A stretch of 39,712 nucleotides of DNA from a bacterium (GCA_021812245.1 JAKAOK010000015.1:1-39712); one strand, 5' to 3'; numbered from the stretch's first letter, positions 26,672 through 33,990 are shown. Numbers and translations are program-made. Notes: a model not told the origin generated them from the sequence alone.

Positions 26672-26693
26672 TAAATATTTTATTAAGGCAGGG

Positions 26694-27152
26694 TTAAGCG
26701 GTTATAGCAAGACCGCCCGTAATAGGACTGCCGGCTCCAGCCGGCAATTTAATATCGGCATTTGATACTTCCAAAGCGCTTTTTTTGTCTTTTTCTATTA
26801 TTGTTCTCCAGCCTTTCAGGAGATTTTCAAGTATGTTTATGGATTCGTCCAACTTATGAGCGTCTTTCTTTAGGTTCGCCGTCGTAAGATGAATAGATAA
26901 GAAAGTATAAAGCTTGTTCAAATTTTTTGCCGTTTCCCCGCCCTTTTCCATATTGAGCCGCGCATTAAGTTCGTTTATTATGGATACGGCGTTAGATATA
27001 TTTATAGACTTGCCCGCATAATCGTTCTGCGCAAGTTTTTCTTTGGCAACTTTAACAAAACCTATGGCGCCCTCATAAGCCATAATAATAAGAGTTCCCT
27101 GGTCCACCGTCGAAACGTTGACGTTTTCGTATTTAGAAATTCCATCCCCCAT
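26694..27152 (-). CDS. fliS: Flagellar export chaperone FliS
   Basis: A 152-residue FliS that binds the C-terminus of newly made flagellin and keeps it unfolded for export. The four-helix body starts KYENVNVSTVDQGTLIIMAYEGAI, followed by SINISNAVSIINELNARLN and LYTFLSIHLTTANLKKDA. The tail after LPAGAGSP is a flexible addition. A strong ribosome-binding site (AAGGAGGA) precedes the ATG. It follows fliD and leads directly into GT9 copy B. Confidence 0.93.
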   Translation of the reverse strand: MGDGISKYENVNVSTVDQGTLIIMAYEGAIGFVKVAKEKLAQNDYAGKSINISNAVSIINELNARLNMEKGGETAKNLNKLYTFLSIHLTTANLKKDAHKLDESINILENLLKGWRTIIEKDKKSALEVSNADIKLPAGAGSPITGGLAITA

Positions 27153-27186
27153 AAAAATATATCCTCCTTGAAATTTATTTTTTATT

Positions 27187-27214
27187 TGTCATTCCCGCAA
27201 AAGCGGGAATCCAG
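27187..27214 (+). repeat. Palindromic repeat (family A, ATTCCCGC)
   Basis: The unit TGTCATTCCCGC is followed by GGGAATCCAG around a short loop, giving an ATTCCCGC/GCGGGAAT stem. It lies between fliD and fliS. The same family occurs as an inverted pair at 33799-33884. It resembles the widespread dRS3-like or REP-like palindromes. Confidence 0.7.
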
Positions 27215-27250
27215 TCCTAATTTTTCTATTGCAAAATTAACGTATTATGA

Positions 27251-29044
27251 TTATGCTCCGCTCGCGATCATCTGCTTTATACTGTTAGACATCGTGGAAT
27301 TTGTCGTTTGCATCTGCCCTATGTAAGATTCGAGGGTAGAGAACTCTTTAGTGTACATTCCCATCTGGTCCTGTACAAGCGCCTGTTGAAGCGATATCTG
27401 GTTATTCATACTCGTAATTTCCGTATTAATTTCCTGTTTGTTAAACTGTATAATGCCGTTTGCGGGATTGGTATACGTATTTAAAAAACTCGTCATTCCT
27501 CCAGACATAGAAACGCCGTCGGCAGTGGAAGAACCGTTAACCAATGCGCTGAAAAACTGCTGAACCTGCTGGGGACTTGTAACCAGCATATTATTTAAGG
27601 TCGAGGTATTGAGCTGTAACTGACCGGAACCGTTAGAGCTGGAAGTGATTCCGTATGTGGAAGGAAGACCTGCGTCTCCGGAAAGGGTAGGCGCCTCGCT
27701 GCCCATGAAACCGTATAATGAATTAACAAGGCTCGAAAGCGCAATATTGCCTCCTAACGGACCGAGGGACGAGTTTTTTGTATTTCCGGAACCGCTTGAA
27801 GTTACGGTATTTTGTGCCGACACGTCGCTTATCACTTTATTATACGCATAAATAAAGCTGTTTACCGCGCCGTCAATGGCCTGTGTATCTATTCCCACTG
27901 TTAATGCGGTTGAACCTGCGGAAAGCAAATTTAAGGTAACTCCGGGGATAGCATTAGTAACGGTATTCGTCTGGCTCTGTATATAAGTATTTCCGTAATC
28001 GACGACGGCATTTTGAGCGGTCTGCATCGTCGGATTAAAAGCGTCCAAAGAAAAAGAATCCCCTGCGGTTAAAGTCTGTCCTGCGGTGACCGAAAGTTCT
28101 ATTCCGCTATTGGTAGAGTTAGAACTACCCGAACCGTCTATATAATAAGAAGTAGTTCCTGTTTCCGATGACGGAACGGTAAAACTTCCGTTTTGCCCGG
28201 AACTGTTAGTCCAGTTAATAGTTATGGCATTTGTTCCCACGGTTTGGGTTCCAGTGCCGCCTACGGTAAAAGTGTATGTCTGGCTTGCCTTTCCGGTATA
28301 TGTTCCTGCGGCTGTCGGGATAGTATCTCCAGAAGACGGAGTGCCGTTCCAGTAAGTAGGATTAATAGCAGCGCTATTAAAATTAAGGCTCGCCGTTCCC
28401 CCCGAAAGAGTATTGTTAATCGTAATCGCACTGTTCGTTCCGGTCGTATTGCTTGTCAAAACAAGCCTGTATGGACTGTTTGAGCTTCCGTCGCTGATGA
28501 CTGCGGCGCTTACACCGGCTCCAGCATTGTTTATTGCCTGCGCAAGACCGGATAATGTATCGTTAGACGAAGTTACGCTGACGTTTGTTAACGTGCCGTT
28601 AACCGTAATGCCGAAAGTACCTGTCCCTACGGTGGTCGAAGTAGCCGCGATGCCTTGCGAAGCAATTTCCGAGGCCTGTGCAAGCTGATTTACGGAAAAG
28701 TTATACGTTCCTGGAATAGCGGAAGACGAAGCCGTCGCAGTAGCCACGGATGTATTGCTCGAAGCCGCCGTATATGTCTGAAATAACGACGATTGACCTA
28801 GAGCCGAAGCGGCAGAACTTAAAGCGGAAATATCCGAACCTATAGACTGCCATGCGGAAAGCTGGTTATTTAAAGGGGTTTCCTGAGCCTGCATCAATGT
28901 AATAGGTCCGGATAATTCCTGATTCAGCGCATTTAATATGGCAGTATAATTTATTCCGGACTCCGGACCGGTTCCCATAACAACAAGACCTTGATTAGGA
29001 TAAGAACTCGGGGTCAAACTGCTTCCCGTTGAAGTTATAGACAT
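27251..29044 (-). CDS. fliD: Flagellar filament-capping protein FliD
   Basis: A 597-residue hook-associated protein 2, the cap that guides flagellin polymerisation outside the cell. The N-terminal domain has YTAILNALNQELSGPI. A flagellin-IN motif appears as ITVNGTLTNVSV with DTLSGLAQAINNAGAGVSA near 150-195. The C-terminal domain includes NAVVDYGNTYIQSQ, VNSFIYAYNKVISDVS and MYTKEFSTLESYIGQM. The central region is rich in Ser, Thr, Gly and Asn, typical of surface-exposed or glycosylated domains. The start is ATG on 29042-29044 with AGAGGTAA upstream. Confidence 0.92.
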   Translation of the reverse strand: MSITSTGSSLTPSSYPNQGLVVMGTGPESGINYTAILNALNQELSGPITLMQAQETPLNNQLSAWQSIGSDISALSSAASALGQSSLFQTYTAASSNTSVATATASSSAIPGTYNFSVNQLAQASEIASQGIAATSTTVGTGTFGITVNGTLTNVSVTSSNDTLSGLAQAINNAGAGVSAAVISDGSSNSPYRLVLTSNTTGTNSAITINNTLSGGTASLNFNSAAINPTYWNGTPSSGDTIPTAAGTYTGKASQTYTFTVGGTGTQTVGTNAITINWTNSSGQNGSFTVPSSETGTTSYYIDGSGSSNSTNSGIELSVTAGQTLTAGDSFSLDAFNPTMQTAQNAVVDYGNTYIQSQTNTVTNAIPGVTLNLLSAGSTALTVGIDTQAIDGAVNSFIYAYNKVISDVSAQNTVTSSGSGNTKNSSLGPLGGNIALSSLVNSLYGFMGSEAPTLSGDAGLPSTYGITSSSNGSGQLQLNTSTLNNMLVTSPQQVQQFFSALVNGSSTADGVSMSGGMTSFLNTYTNPANGIIQFNKQEINTEITSMNNQISLQQALVQDQMGMYTKEFSTLESYIGQMQTTNSTMSNSIKQMIASGA

Positions 29045-29058
29045 TTTATATTACCTCT

Positions 29059-29094
29059 GATAATGGGTACGAAATTAATTCTGTCCCTATTATC
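29059..29094. repeat. Palindromic repeat (family E, copy 1)
   Basis: GATAATGGG on the left pairs with CCCTATTATC on the right around a core GAAATTAATTC. It lies between flaG and fliD and just upstream of the fliD ribosome-binding site. A second copy is at 29537-29576. Confidence 0.6.
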
Positions 29095-29105
29095 CTTAAT
29101 TAACA

Positions 29106-29510
29106 TTATAATTTACTGTTAAGAAGCGAACCCTTCTGGTAATTCGACATCATTTTCAAAACCGAGTTAGGCGGAATCTGCGCCAAAACTTTTCCTGTTT
29201 TAAAATCTACCACGTTAATGACGGCGCCCCCGGCGCTTGCATCCCATTTAAAAAGCATTGCCTGAGACAGCATGGGGGAAGGATTAAGATTCGCATCTAT
29301 CTGCTTTGATAATTCTTTTTCTTTCTCGGCGTTGTTATTTACCGGGTTGGTTTGATTTGCCGATGTATTTTTATTGTTATTCCCTGCATTCTGTTGAACG
29401 GCGTTATTTTTAGAATTTAATATAGATGCATTTATATTATTATTAACATCAGATGCATTATTGTTGTTTGCAATATTTACCGCATTTACGTTTAATGATA
29501 AATGTTCCAT
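29106..29510 (-). CDS. flaG: FlaG family protein
   Basis: A 134-residue protein. The C-terminal ~40 residues match FlaG: VINVVDFKTGKVLAQIPPNS then MMSNYQKG. The N-terminal ~65 residues are very rich in asparagine (NNNNASDVNNNINAS and similar runs) and likely disordered. FlaG affects filament length in several bacteria and usually sits next to flagellin and fliD, as here. Whether it acts inside or outside the cell is not clear. Confidence 0.85.
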   Translation of the reverse strand: MEHLSLNVNAVNIANNNNASDVNNNINASILNSKNNAVQQNAGNNNKNTSANQTNPVNNNAEKEKELSKQIDANLNPSPMLSQAMLFKWDASAGGAVINVVDFKTGKVLAQIPPNSVLKMMSNYQKGSLLNSKL

Positions 29511-29536
29511 AATATATCACTTCTTTATTAAGAGGA

Positions 29537-29576
29537 GGGAAGATGGGGATGAAATTAATTCCGTCCCCATCTTCCC
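29537..29576. repeat. Palindromic repeat (family E, copy 2), intercistronic hairpin
   Basis: A perfect 13-bp stem, GGGAAGATGGGGA with TCCCCATCTTCCC, encloses a 14-nt loop. It lies between flagellin and flaG. In the mRNA it could slow decay of the upstream flagellin message or limit read-through into flaG. It has no T-tract, so it is not a classic terminator. Confidence 0.65.
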
Positions 29577-29599
29577 GAAGTCTGTCCCCTGATTTTATT

Positions 29600-30508
29600 T
29601 TACTTCAACAGAGTCAAAAGTCCCTGCGGAACCATTGAAGCCTGCGAAAGCATCGCTTCGCCGGATTGGGCAAGAGTCGAGAGCAGTGTAAACTGAGACA
29701 TTTCCTGCGCAAAGTTGACGTCCATTATGTTGTTATATGCAGCCTGCGTGTTTGTTCCTTCCGTCTGAAGATTTCCAAGTATCTGGGTAACCCTGTTCTG
29801 GTAAGAACCAAGCTGACCGCTTATACCGGCGACCTGTGTAATAGCCGCCTGAACGGCCGAAAGAGCGATTAATGCGCTGGTGTTACCCGCACTGGTGGTA
29901 GAACCGGTCAAACTAACCGAAGATAAAGATGAAGCAATACTGCCGTTGGTTTTTGTTAAGCCCAATAAGCCTGCCGCAACGCCTTGAATAGAAACCGAAA
30001 TCTGATTGGTTCCAACATCTGCATTCGGCCCTATTTGAAACGAGAAAGCGCTTACCGAGCTGGTTATAGCACCTGATCCCGACGCATTTAAAAGGTTGAG
30101 TCCGTTAAACTGCGTAGAATTTGCAATCTGCGTAATTTCCGAACCAAGCTGTTGAAACTCGCTGTTTAACGCGTTCAAATTCTGCACGCTGTTTGTTCCG
30201 TTGGCGGCGTTGGTCGCAAGGGTCTGCATCGTGCCGAGCATACCCTGTATGGTGGAAAGAGCGCCGGAAGCGATGTTGATTAACGAATTGCCGTTATTAG
30301 CGTTTGACGTTGCCTGATTGATGCCTAAGCTAGTTGCGTTTAAGCTCTGGGCTATTTCGTAGCCTGCAGGATTGACCCATGCTCCGGTAATCTGCAAGCC
30401 GCTCGATAGTTCGTTTAACGACTGCCCAAGAGAATTGTTGGTGTTTTGAAGGTTATCCGTAGCAATGACTGCGGATTGGTTCGAGTTGATAAATAGACCG
30501 TTATACAT
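29600..30508 (-). CDS. fliC: Flagellin
   Basis: A 302-residue flagellin, the filament subunit. The N-terminal helix has LGQSLNELSSGLQI, the D1 part has ANNGNSLINIASGALSTIQGM and NSTQFNGLNLLN, and the C-terminal helix has LGSYQNRVTQILGNL and ends SMVPQGLLTLLK. The short middle (about 135-225) is rich in Ser, Thr, Asn and Gly and contains no cysteine, giving many possible O-glycan sites. The usual DDAAGLAI stretch is changed to AWVNPAGYEIA. A very strong ribosome-binding site (GGAGGA) precedes the ATG. It is the first gene of the flagellar block. Confidence 0.93.
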   Translation of the reverse strand: MYNGLFINSNQSAVIATDNLQNTNNSLGQSLNELSSGLQITGAWVNPAGYEIAQSLNATSLGINQATSNANNGNSLINIASGALSTIQGMLGTMQTLATNAANGTNSVQNLNALNSEFQQLGSEITQIANSTQFNGLNLLNASGSGAITSSVSAFSFQIGPNADVGTNQISVSIQGVAAGLLGLTKTNGSIASSLSSVSLTGSTTSAGNTSALIALSAVQAAITQVAGISGQLGSYQNRVTQILGNLQTEGTNTQAAYNNIMDVNFAQEMSQFTLLSTLAQSGEAMLSQASMVPQGLLTLLK

Positions 30509-30513
30509 TTTAT

Positions 30514-30546
30514 CCTCCGTGATAAATTATTCCGGCATCCGTGCCG
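30514..30546 (-). promoter_or_regulatory. CsrA/RsmA-like binding region over the flagellin ribosome-binding site
   Basis: On the minus strand a small hairpin at 30533-30546 (CGGCA stem, loop CGGA, TGCCG stem) presents ACGGA. A second ACGGA at 30516-30520 overlaps the ribosome-binding site GGAGG. CsrA binds ANGGA in hairpin loops and at ribosome-binding sites. The paired arrangement matches the B. subtilis hag leader, where CsrA blocks flagellin translation. No csrA or fliW is in the window, so this is a prediction. Confidence 0.5.
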
Positions 30547-30552
30547 AAATTG

Positions 30553-30651
30553 TTAAATTGGATTATTTTGAAACTTCTTACTCGAATAGATTAATGTCCT
30601 CCGCTTAGAAAACATTAATTTAAGTGCTAATTCGTTCACCTCCTCTACCAT
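30553..30651 (-). other. Possible 32-codon leader reading frame
   Basis: ATG on 30649-30651 opens MVEEVNELALKLMFSKRRTL and ends NPI before TAA. It lies within the flagellin leader and contains an internal AGGAGG. No ribosome-binding site precedes its ATG. It may be chance; listed because the composition looks protein-like. Confidence 0.2.
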
Positions 30652-30675
30652 TTTATATTCGTTATCTAAAATTTT

Positions 30676-30703
30676 AAGACAACTAACCTATCCTTTTATT
30701 TAT
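30676..30703 (-). repeat. Degenerate copy of the flagellin promoter element
   Basis: This 28-nt segment is nearly identical to 30754-30780 (shared core GGTTAGTTG on the minus strand). In this copy the -24/-12 spacing is 11 and the -12 GC is GT, so it should be weak or inactive as a sigma-54 promoter. It may instead be a duplicated protein-binding site. Confidence 0.5.
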
Positions 30704-30753
30704 TAATCGTCATAGCTTTTTAAAAACTTTAATTTTTTTAAAAATATATTTTT

Positions 30754-30770
30754 AGGCAACTAACCTGCCT
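30754..30770 (-). promoter_or_regulatory. Sigma-54-type promoter for flagellin
   Basis: On the minus strand AGGCAGGTTAGTTGCC has the -24 GG and -12 GC exactly 10 nt apart and differs from TGGCACG-N4-TTGC at only two places. Transcription would start near 30744 and give a leader of about 236 nt. RpoN and an enhancer-binding regulator would be needed. The same sequence on the plus strand could act as a weak terminator, a less likely reading. Confidence 0.6.
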
Positions 30771-30782
30771 TTTTATTTATCA

Positions 30783-30883
30783 GGATTTTAGCTCCCCTCC
30801 TTTTAAGGAGGGGTGTCGTCGCTCGGCTGGATTAATCTTAATTTTGCGGATTTTAGCTCCCCTCCTTTTAAGGAGGGGTGTCG
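30783..30883. repeat. Two copies of palindromic repeat family D plus hairpin
   Basis: Copies at 30783-30818 and 30848-30883 are identical over 36 nt. Each holds CCCCTCC/GGAGGGG around TTTTAA. Copy 2 runs into a perfect hairpin at 30881-30895 (TCGGCC, AAA, GGCCGA). The block follows the aroK stop and may stop or trim the aroK message, but there is no clear T-tract. Confidence 0.7.
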
Positions 30884-30903
30884 GCCAAAGGCCGACGGGG
30901 TGG

Positions 30904-31446
30904 TTAACAAAAATTAAAAAAAATTTCAATTTCTTCCGCAGCTGCTTGCGGGGTTAACCCTTCGGTATATATAATCATATCGGCTTTTTCATAAAATTTT
31001 TCTCTTTCTTTAAGTTTGTCCGAAACGGATTTTAGGGTAAAACCGTCCGCGCCTAGAACCGGTCTATGGGTCTCTGATTTTATCCTTTCGTAAATAGTGT
31101 GGGCATCTGCCTTAAGATATATAACCGTTCCGATATTTTTAAGCAGTTTCATATTGCCGTTAAACGCCGGCATACCCCCTCCGGTAGAAATTACCGATGG
31201 CTTATCTTTTCCGCTTAATTCAACCCCCTTTATTGTTTCCCTTATTGAATTTAAAATTTTCGTTTCTAAATCCCTGAAATATTTCTCGCCCTTTTTTTTA
31301 AAAATTTCCGTAATTGACATCTCTTCATATTTTTCTATTAAGGCGTCGATATCTAAAAAATTAAACCCAAGATTTATTGCCAAAATCCTCCCGACTTCAG
31401 TCTTTCCCGCCCCCATAAAACCGATTAATACTATATTTGTTTTCAT
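30904..31446 (-). CDS. aroK: Shikimate kinase
   Basis: A 180-residue shikimate kinase of aromatic amino-acid synthesis. The P-loop is GFMGAGKT at 9-16, shikimate-binding D34 is in LDIDALIEKY, then RDLE at 58-61 and TGGGMP. LKADAHTIYERI and RPVLGA form the lid and adenine region. The length is normal. Its ATG overlaps the aroC stop by 4 nt. Confidence 0.93.
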   Translation of the reverse strand: MKTNIVLIGFMGAGKTEVGRILAINLGFNFLDIDALIEKYEEMSITEIFKKKGEKYFRDLETKILNSIRETIKGVELSGKDKPSVISTGGGMPAFNGNMKLLKNIGTVIYLKADAHTIYERIKSETHRPVLGADGFTLKSVSDKLKEREKFYEKADMIIYTEGLTPQAAAEEIEIFFNFC

Positions 31447-32711
31447 TTCTTCACATACCCTTCGTAATTCCTTTTAATCTCGTCCAAACCGTCTCCGCCG
31501 AATTTTTTGAGGAAAAAACAGCATATCGAAAAAGCGAGGGCGGACTCGACGACGATGGACGCCGCCGGAACGGCGCAGACGTCAGACCTTTCGAGGAAAG
31601 CTTTTTTTGCTTCGCCTGTTTTTAAATCTACGGTGTCGAGATAAGGCTTCATTAAGGTAGGTATCGGCTTCATTGCGCATGTTACGCTTATCATTTCTCC
31701 ATTGGACATTCCGCCTTCTATACCACCTGCATTGTCGGTTTTTCTGTAAAACCCGTCGGACTCCTCTTTTTTATAATAAATAGAGTCGTGGCATTCCGAA
31801 CCTTTCAGATAAGCCGATTTTACTCCTGCGCCGATTTCGACGCTTTTAATTGCTTGTATGCTCATTATAGACATCGCTATATGGGCGTCCAATTTTTCGT
31901 CCCACTGCGTAAAACTGCCTAGACCTACCGGCACGCCCTTTGCCTGAGCGGTTATAAGCCCGCCGACGGTATCTCCTTCCGCCTTCATCTTATCGATTAA
32001 TTCTTTTGTTTTTTCTTCCAATTTATTATACGGCATACGGAGCTCGGAATTTTCAATATTCCGCATTATAATTTCGTCGAAAAGATTGACCCCCGAAGAA
32101 AAATAGGCGTCATAACTCAATTCCGATGACTTTTTTTCGCCTTGCACCTTTTTCTCCGGCCTATTTTCTGCCTGTTTTTCCTTTTCCGATGCCGAAATTT
32201 CAGCCGTCTCTATTCCTGCCCAGCCGATGCTCAGAACCGCCGAAGCAAACTCGATGCCGAAATTTTTTAAAAGTATTTGGCAGATAGCCCCGACCGCAAC
32301 CCTCGATGCTGTTTCTCGCGCACTCGAACGTTCCAAAACATTTCTTATATCGTCTAATCCAAATTTTATCGAACCGGCGAAATCCGCATGCCCCGGTCTC
32401 GGAGTATGGATTTTGCTTTCTTCTGAAACCGGCTTGTAAGCGTCCATCCTGTCCCGCCAGTTTTCGTAATCCTTATTTTTTATAAAAAACGAAATAGGCG
32501 AGCCGGTCGTTAAGCCGCCCCTGACGCCGGATAAAAACTCTATTTTATCGGTTTCTATCTTCTGTCGTGCGCCTCTGCCGTAGCCCGACTGCCTGAGCCT
32601 CAATTTCACGTTTATAAAATCTTCGTCTATTTTAACGCCTGCCGGAAAGTTGTCTATTATGGTAACAAGCCCTTTTCCGTGCGATTCCCCCGCCGTCAAA
32701 AATCTTAGCAT
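31443..32711 (-). CDS. aroC: Chorismate synthase
   Basis: A 422-residue chorismate synthase that makes chorismate from EPSP using reduced FMN. GESHG at 8-12, RPGHAD at 105-110 and SARETASR at 130-137 are the family signatures, with GGIEGGMSNGE and ERSDVCAVPAASIV near the end. Typical chorismate synthases have about 350-390 residues. The extra length is a Lys/Glu-rich insert at about 172-200 (KEKQAENRPEKKVQGEKK), likely a surface loop. The start follows AAAGGGAA. Confidence 0.93.
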   Translation of the reverse strand: MLRFLTAGESHGKGLVTIIDNFPAGVKIDEDFINVKLRLRQSGYGRGARQKIETDKIEFLSGVRGGLTTGSPISFFIKNKDYENWRDRMDAYKPVSEESKIHTPRPGHADFAGSIKFGLDDIRNVLERSSARETASRVAVGAICQILLKNFGIEFASAVLSIGWAGIETAEISASEKEKQAENRPEKKVQGEKKSSELSYDAYFSSGVNLFDEIIMRNIENSELRMPYNKLEEKTKELIDKMKAEGDTVGGLITAQAKGVPVGLGSFTQWDEKLDAHIAMSIMSIQAIKSVEIGAGVKSAYLKGSECHDSIYYKKEESDGFYRKTDNAGGIEGGMSNGEMISVTCAMKPIPTLMKPYLDTVDLKTGEAKKAFLERSDVCAVPAASIVVESALAFSICCFFLKKFGGDGLDEIKRNYEGYVKK

Positions 32712-32730
32712 TTCCCTTTACCTCCAAATA

Positions 32731-32821
32731 GCAATCTGCCGTCACTGCGAGCGCATGGGATTGCTTCGCTTCGCTCGCAATGACGACACAGTGTCATTGC
32801 GAGCGAAGCGAAGCAATCTGT
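32731..32821. repeat. REP-like cluster (family B, inverted pair)
   Basis: A reverse unit at 32759-32784 (GATTGCTTCGC to GCAATGAC) and a forward unit at 32793-32820 (GTCATTGCGAG to AGCAATCTG) form a long hairpin with an 8-nt loop. A third, degenerate forward unit starts near 32741. It fills the gap between folE2 and aroC. Related copies lie at 23194-23242 and 35463-35490. Confidence 0.75.
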
Positions 32822-32853
32822 CTATCATCGCATAAGCGTTATGGTTATGTATG
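32822..32853. repeat. Duplicate of the folE2 3' coding end
   Basis: This 32-nt segment matches 32889-32920, the end of folE2 coding for HNHNAYAMI, with one change. It directly abuts the AATCTG end of the REP-like unit. Confidence 0.75.
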
Positions 32854-32880
32854 TCCCCTACTAAAATAGTTATAGAAACA

Positions 32881-33723
32881 TTATCCTTCTATCATCGCAT
32901 AAGCGTTATGGTTATGGATGCTTTCGAAATTTTCCGCTTCAACTCTGAACCATTTAATATTTTTATTTTTCTTCAGTATTCCTGCCACACACCTTGCCAC
33001 ATCCTCCACGAACATCGGATTTTCGTAGGCATGCTCCGTCAAAAACCTTTCGTCCTCCCTCTTTAACAACGAATAAATAGGAGAACTTGCACAGGATTCA
33101 ACATCGGCTATAATATCTTCGAACCATATAAGTTTAGAAAATTCAAGGGAAACAGAAACCATACCCCTTTGATTATGCGCGCCGTATTTAGATATTTCTT
33201 TAGAACAGGGACAAAGAGTATTTACCGGAACCTTGACGCCGATTTTAATAACGCTTTCTTCATTTTCCTCAATACCCGCAGAAAAGGCGTCAGATTTAAA
33301 ATCTGACGCCTTTTCTGATTTATCATTCCGCGCTTTATTTTTTATCGTGCCGTTATAATAACAAACATACTCCATCAAGCTTTTTTTCCCGCTGACCGGC
33401 GCCGCTTTTTCTATAAAATAGGGAAATTCGATTTCGACCGAAGCCGAACCGGCATTCAAAACTTTTTTAATTTTTCTTAAAATATCCGGAAAGCTGACTA
33501 TGCTTATTTCGCCTCTGTGTTCGTTTAAAACCTCTAAGAAACGGCTCATATGCGTTCCTTTAAAGTAATGGGGAAGGTCAACGTACATATTTATGTCTGC
33601 TACGGTATGCTGGAATGATTTTGCTTTATCAAGAACGGATATAGGATAATGAAGGTTTTTTATACCAACTTTATCGATTGCTATTCCCCTTTTATCCTTT
33701 AAATTTTGAACGTCTTTCAACAT
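32881..33723 (-). CDS. folE2: GTP cyclohydrolase IB (FolE2)
   Basis: A 280-residue FolE2/MptA-type enzyme that converts GTP to dihydroneopterin triphosphate for folate, or for queuosine-type pathways. Markers are HYFKGTHMSRF near 52-62, CPCSKE at 171-176 with a metal-binding cysteine, and GAHNQRG near 181. The C-terminus is HNHNAYAMIEG. About 13 residues (136-148, SEKASDFKSDAFS) come from a perfect 39-nt palindrome inserted in frame in a loop between strands. The family is usually about 255-270 residues, which fits an insertion. It should stay active because the loop is outside the active site. Confidence 0.92.
   Translation of the reverse strand: MLKDVQNLKDKRGIAIDKVGIKNLHYPISVLDKAKSFQHTVADINMYVDLPHYFKGTHMSRFLEVLNEHRGEISIVSFPDILRKIKKVLNAGSASVEIEFPYFIEKAAPVSGKKSLMEYVCYYNGTIKNKARNDKSEKASDFKSDAFSAGIEENEESVIKIGVKVPVNTLCPCSKEISKYGAHNQRGMVSVSLEFSKLIWFEDIIADVESCASSPIYSLLKREDERFLTEHAYENPMFVEDVARCVAGILKKNKNIKWFRVEAENFESIHNHNAYAMIEG
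33279..33317. repeat. Palindromic element inside folE2 (family C)
   Basis: Arms of 19 nt (CAGAAAAGGCGTCAGATTT and its complement) flank one central base at 33298. The element is in frame with folE2. A close relative is at 33915-33959. Confidence 0.85.
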
Positions 33724-33798
33724 TGCTATATTTTAGCAAAAAAACATAATAATAAAAAGGGGGCAAATACCTTAATCCTGCATTAGAAATTTTATTTT

Positions 33799-33884
33799 CT
33801 GGATTCCCGCTTTTGCGGGAATGACATCTTTTGGGTTAAAACCTCAATCTCTGCATTGTCATTCCCGCGAAAGCGGGAATCCAG
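33799..33884. repeat. Inverted pair of palindromic repeats (family A)
   Basis: A reverse unit at 33799-33826 (CTGGATTCCCGC) and a forward unit at 33857-33884 (TGTCATTCCCGC) face each other across 30 nt. Together they form a large symmetrical structure in the gap between folE2 and pilQ. Confidence 0.75.
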
Positions 33885-33914
33885 AATTAACATAGCTTTT
33901 GAGTATATAATGTA

Positions 33915-33959
33915 AAGAGAAAAAGGTGTCAGATTTGAAATCTGACACCTTTTTCTCTT
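33915..33959 (-). terminator. Palindrome of family C, probable terminator of the pil operon
   Basis: Perfect 22-nt arms around 33937 (minus strand AAAAAGGTGTCAGATTT arm), with T-rich sequence at both ends. It lies 32 nt after pilQ. It could stop transcription from the pil operon, and it belongs to the same family as the folE2 insert. Confidence 0.6.
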
Positions 33960-33990
33960 ACTTTTTTATAACATCTTTTTTAAAAAATAA

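Larger units (their letters stand above)
30509..30903. other. Flagellin leader and upstream gap (395 nt)
   Basis: This gap between flagellin and aroK holds, from the flagellin side outward: the CsrA-like site, a small possible reading frame, two related promoter-like direct repeats, and two palindromic repeats of family D with a separate hairpin. No other gene is seen in it. Confidence 0.7.

Noticed and set aside
30754-30780. Plus-strand terminator (hairpin with T-rich tail)
   Set aside because: No plus-strand gene leads into it, and the sigma-54 reading on the minus strand fits better.
31097-31477. Plus-strand open frame across aroK and the aroC end
   Set aside because: Shadow of aroK; the minus-strand P-loop gene is certain.
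33799-33959. CRISPR array or insertion sequence
   Set aside because: The repeats are palindromes of different families with no regular spacers and no transposase gene.
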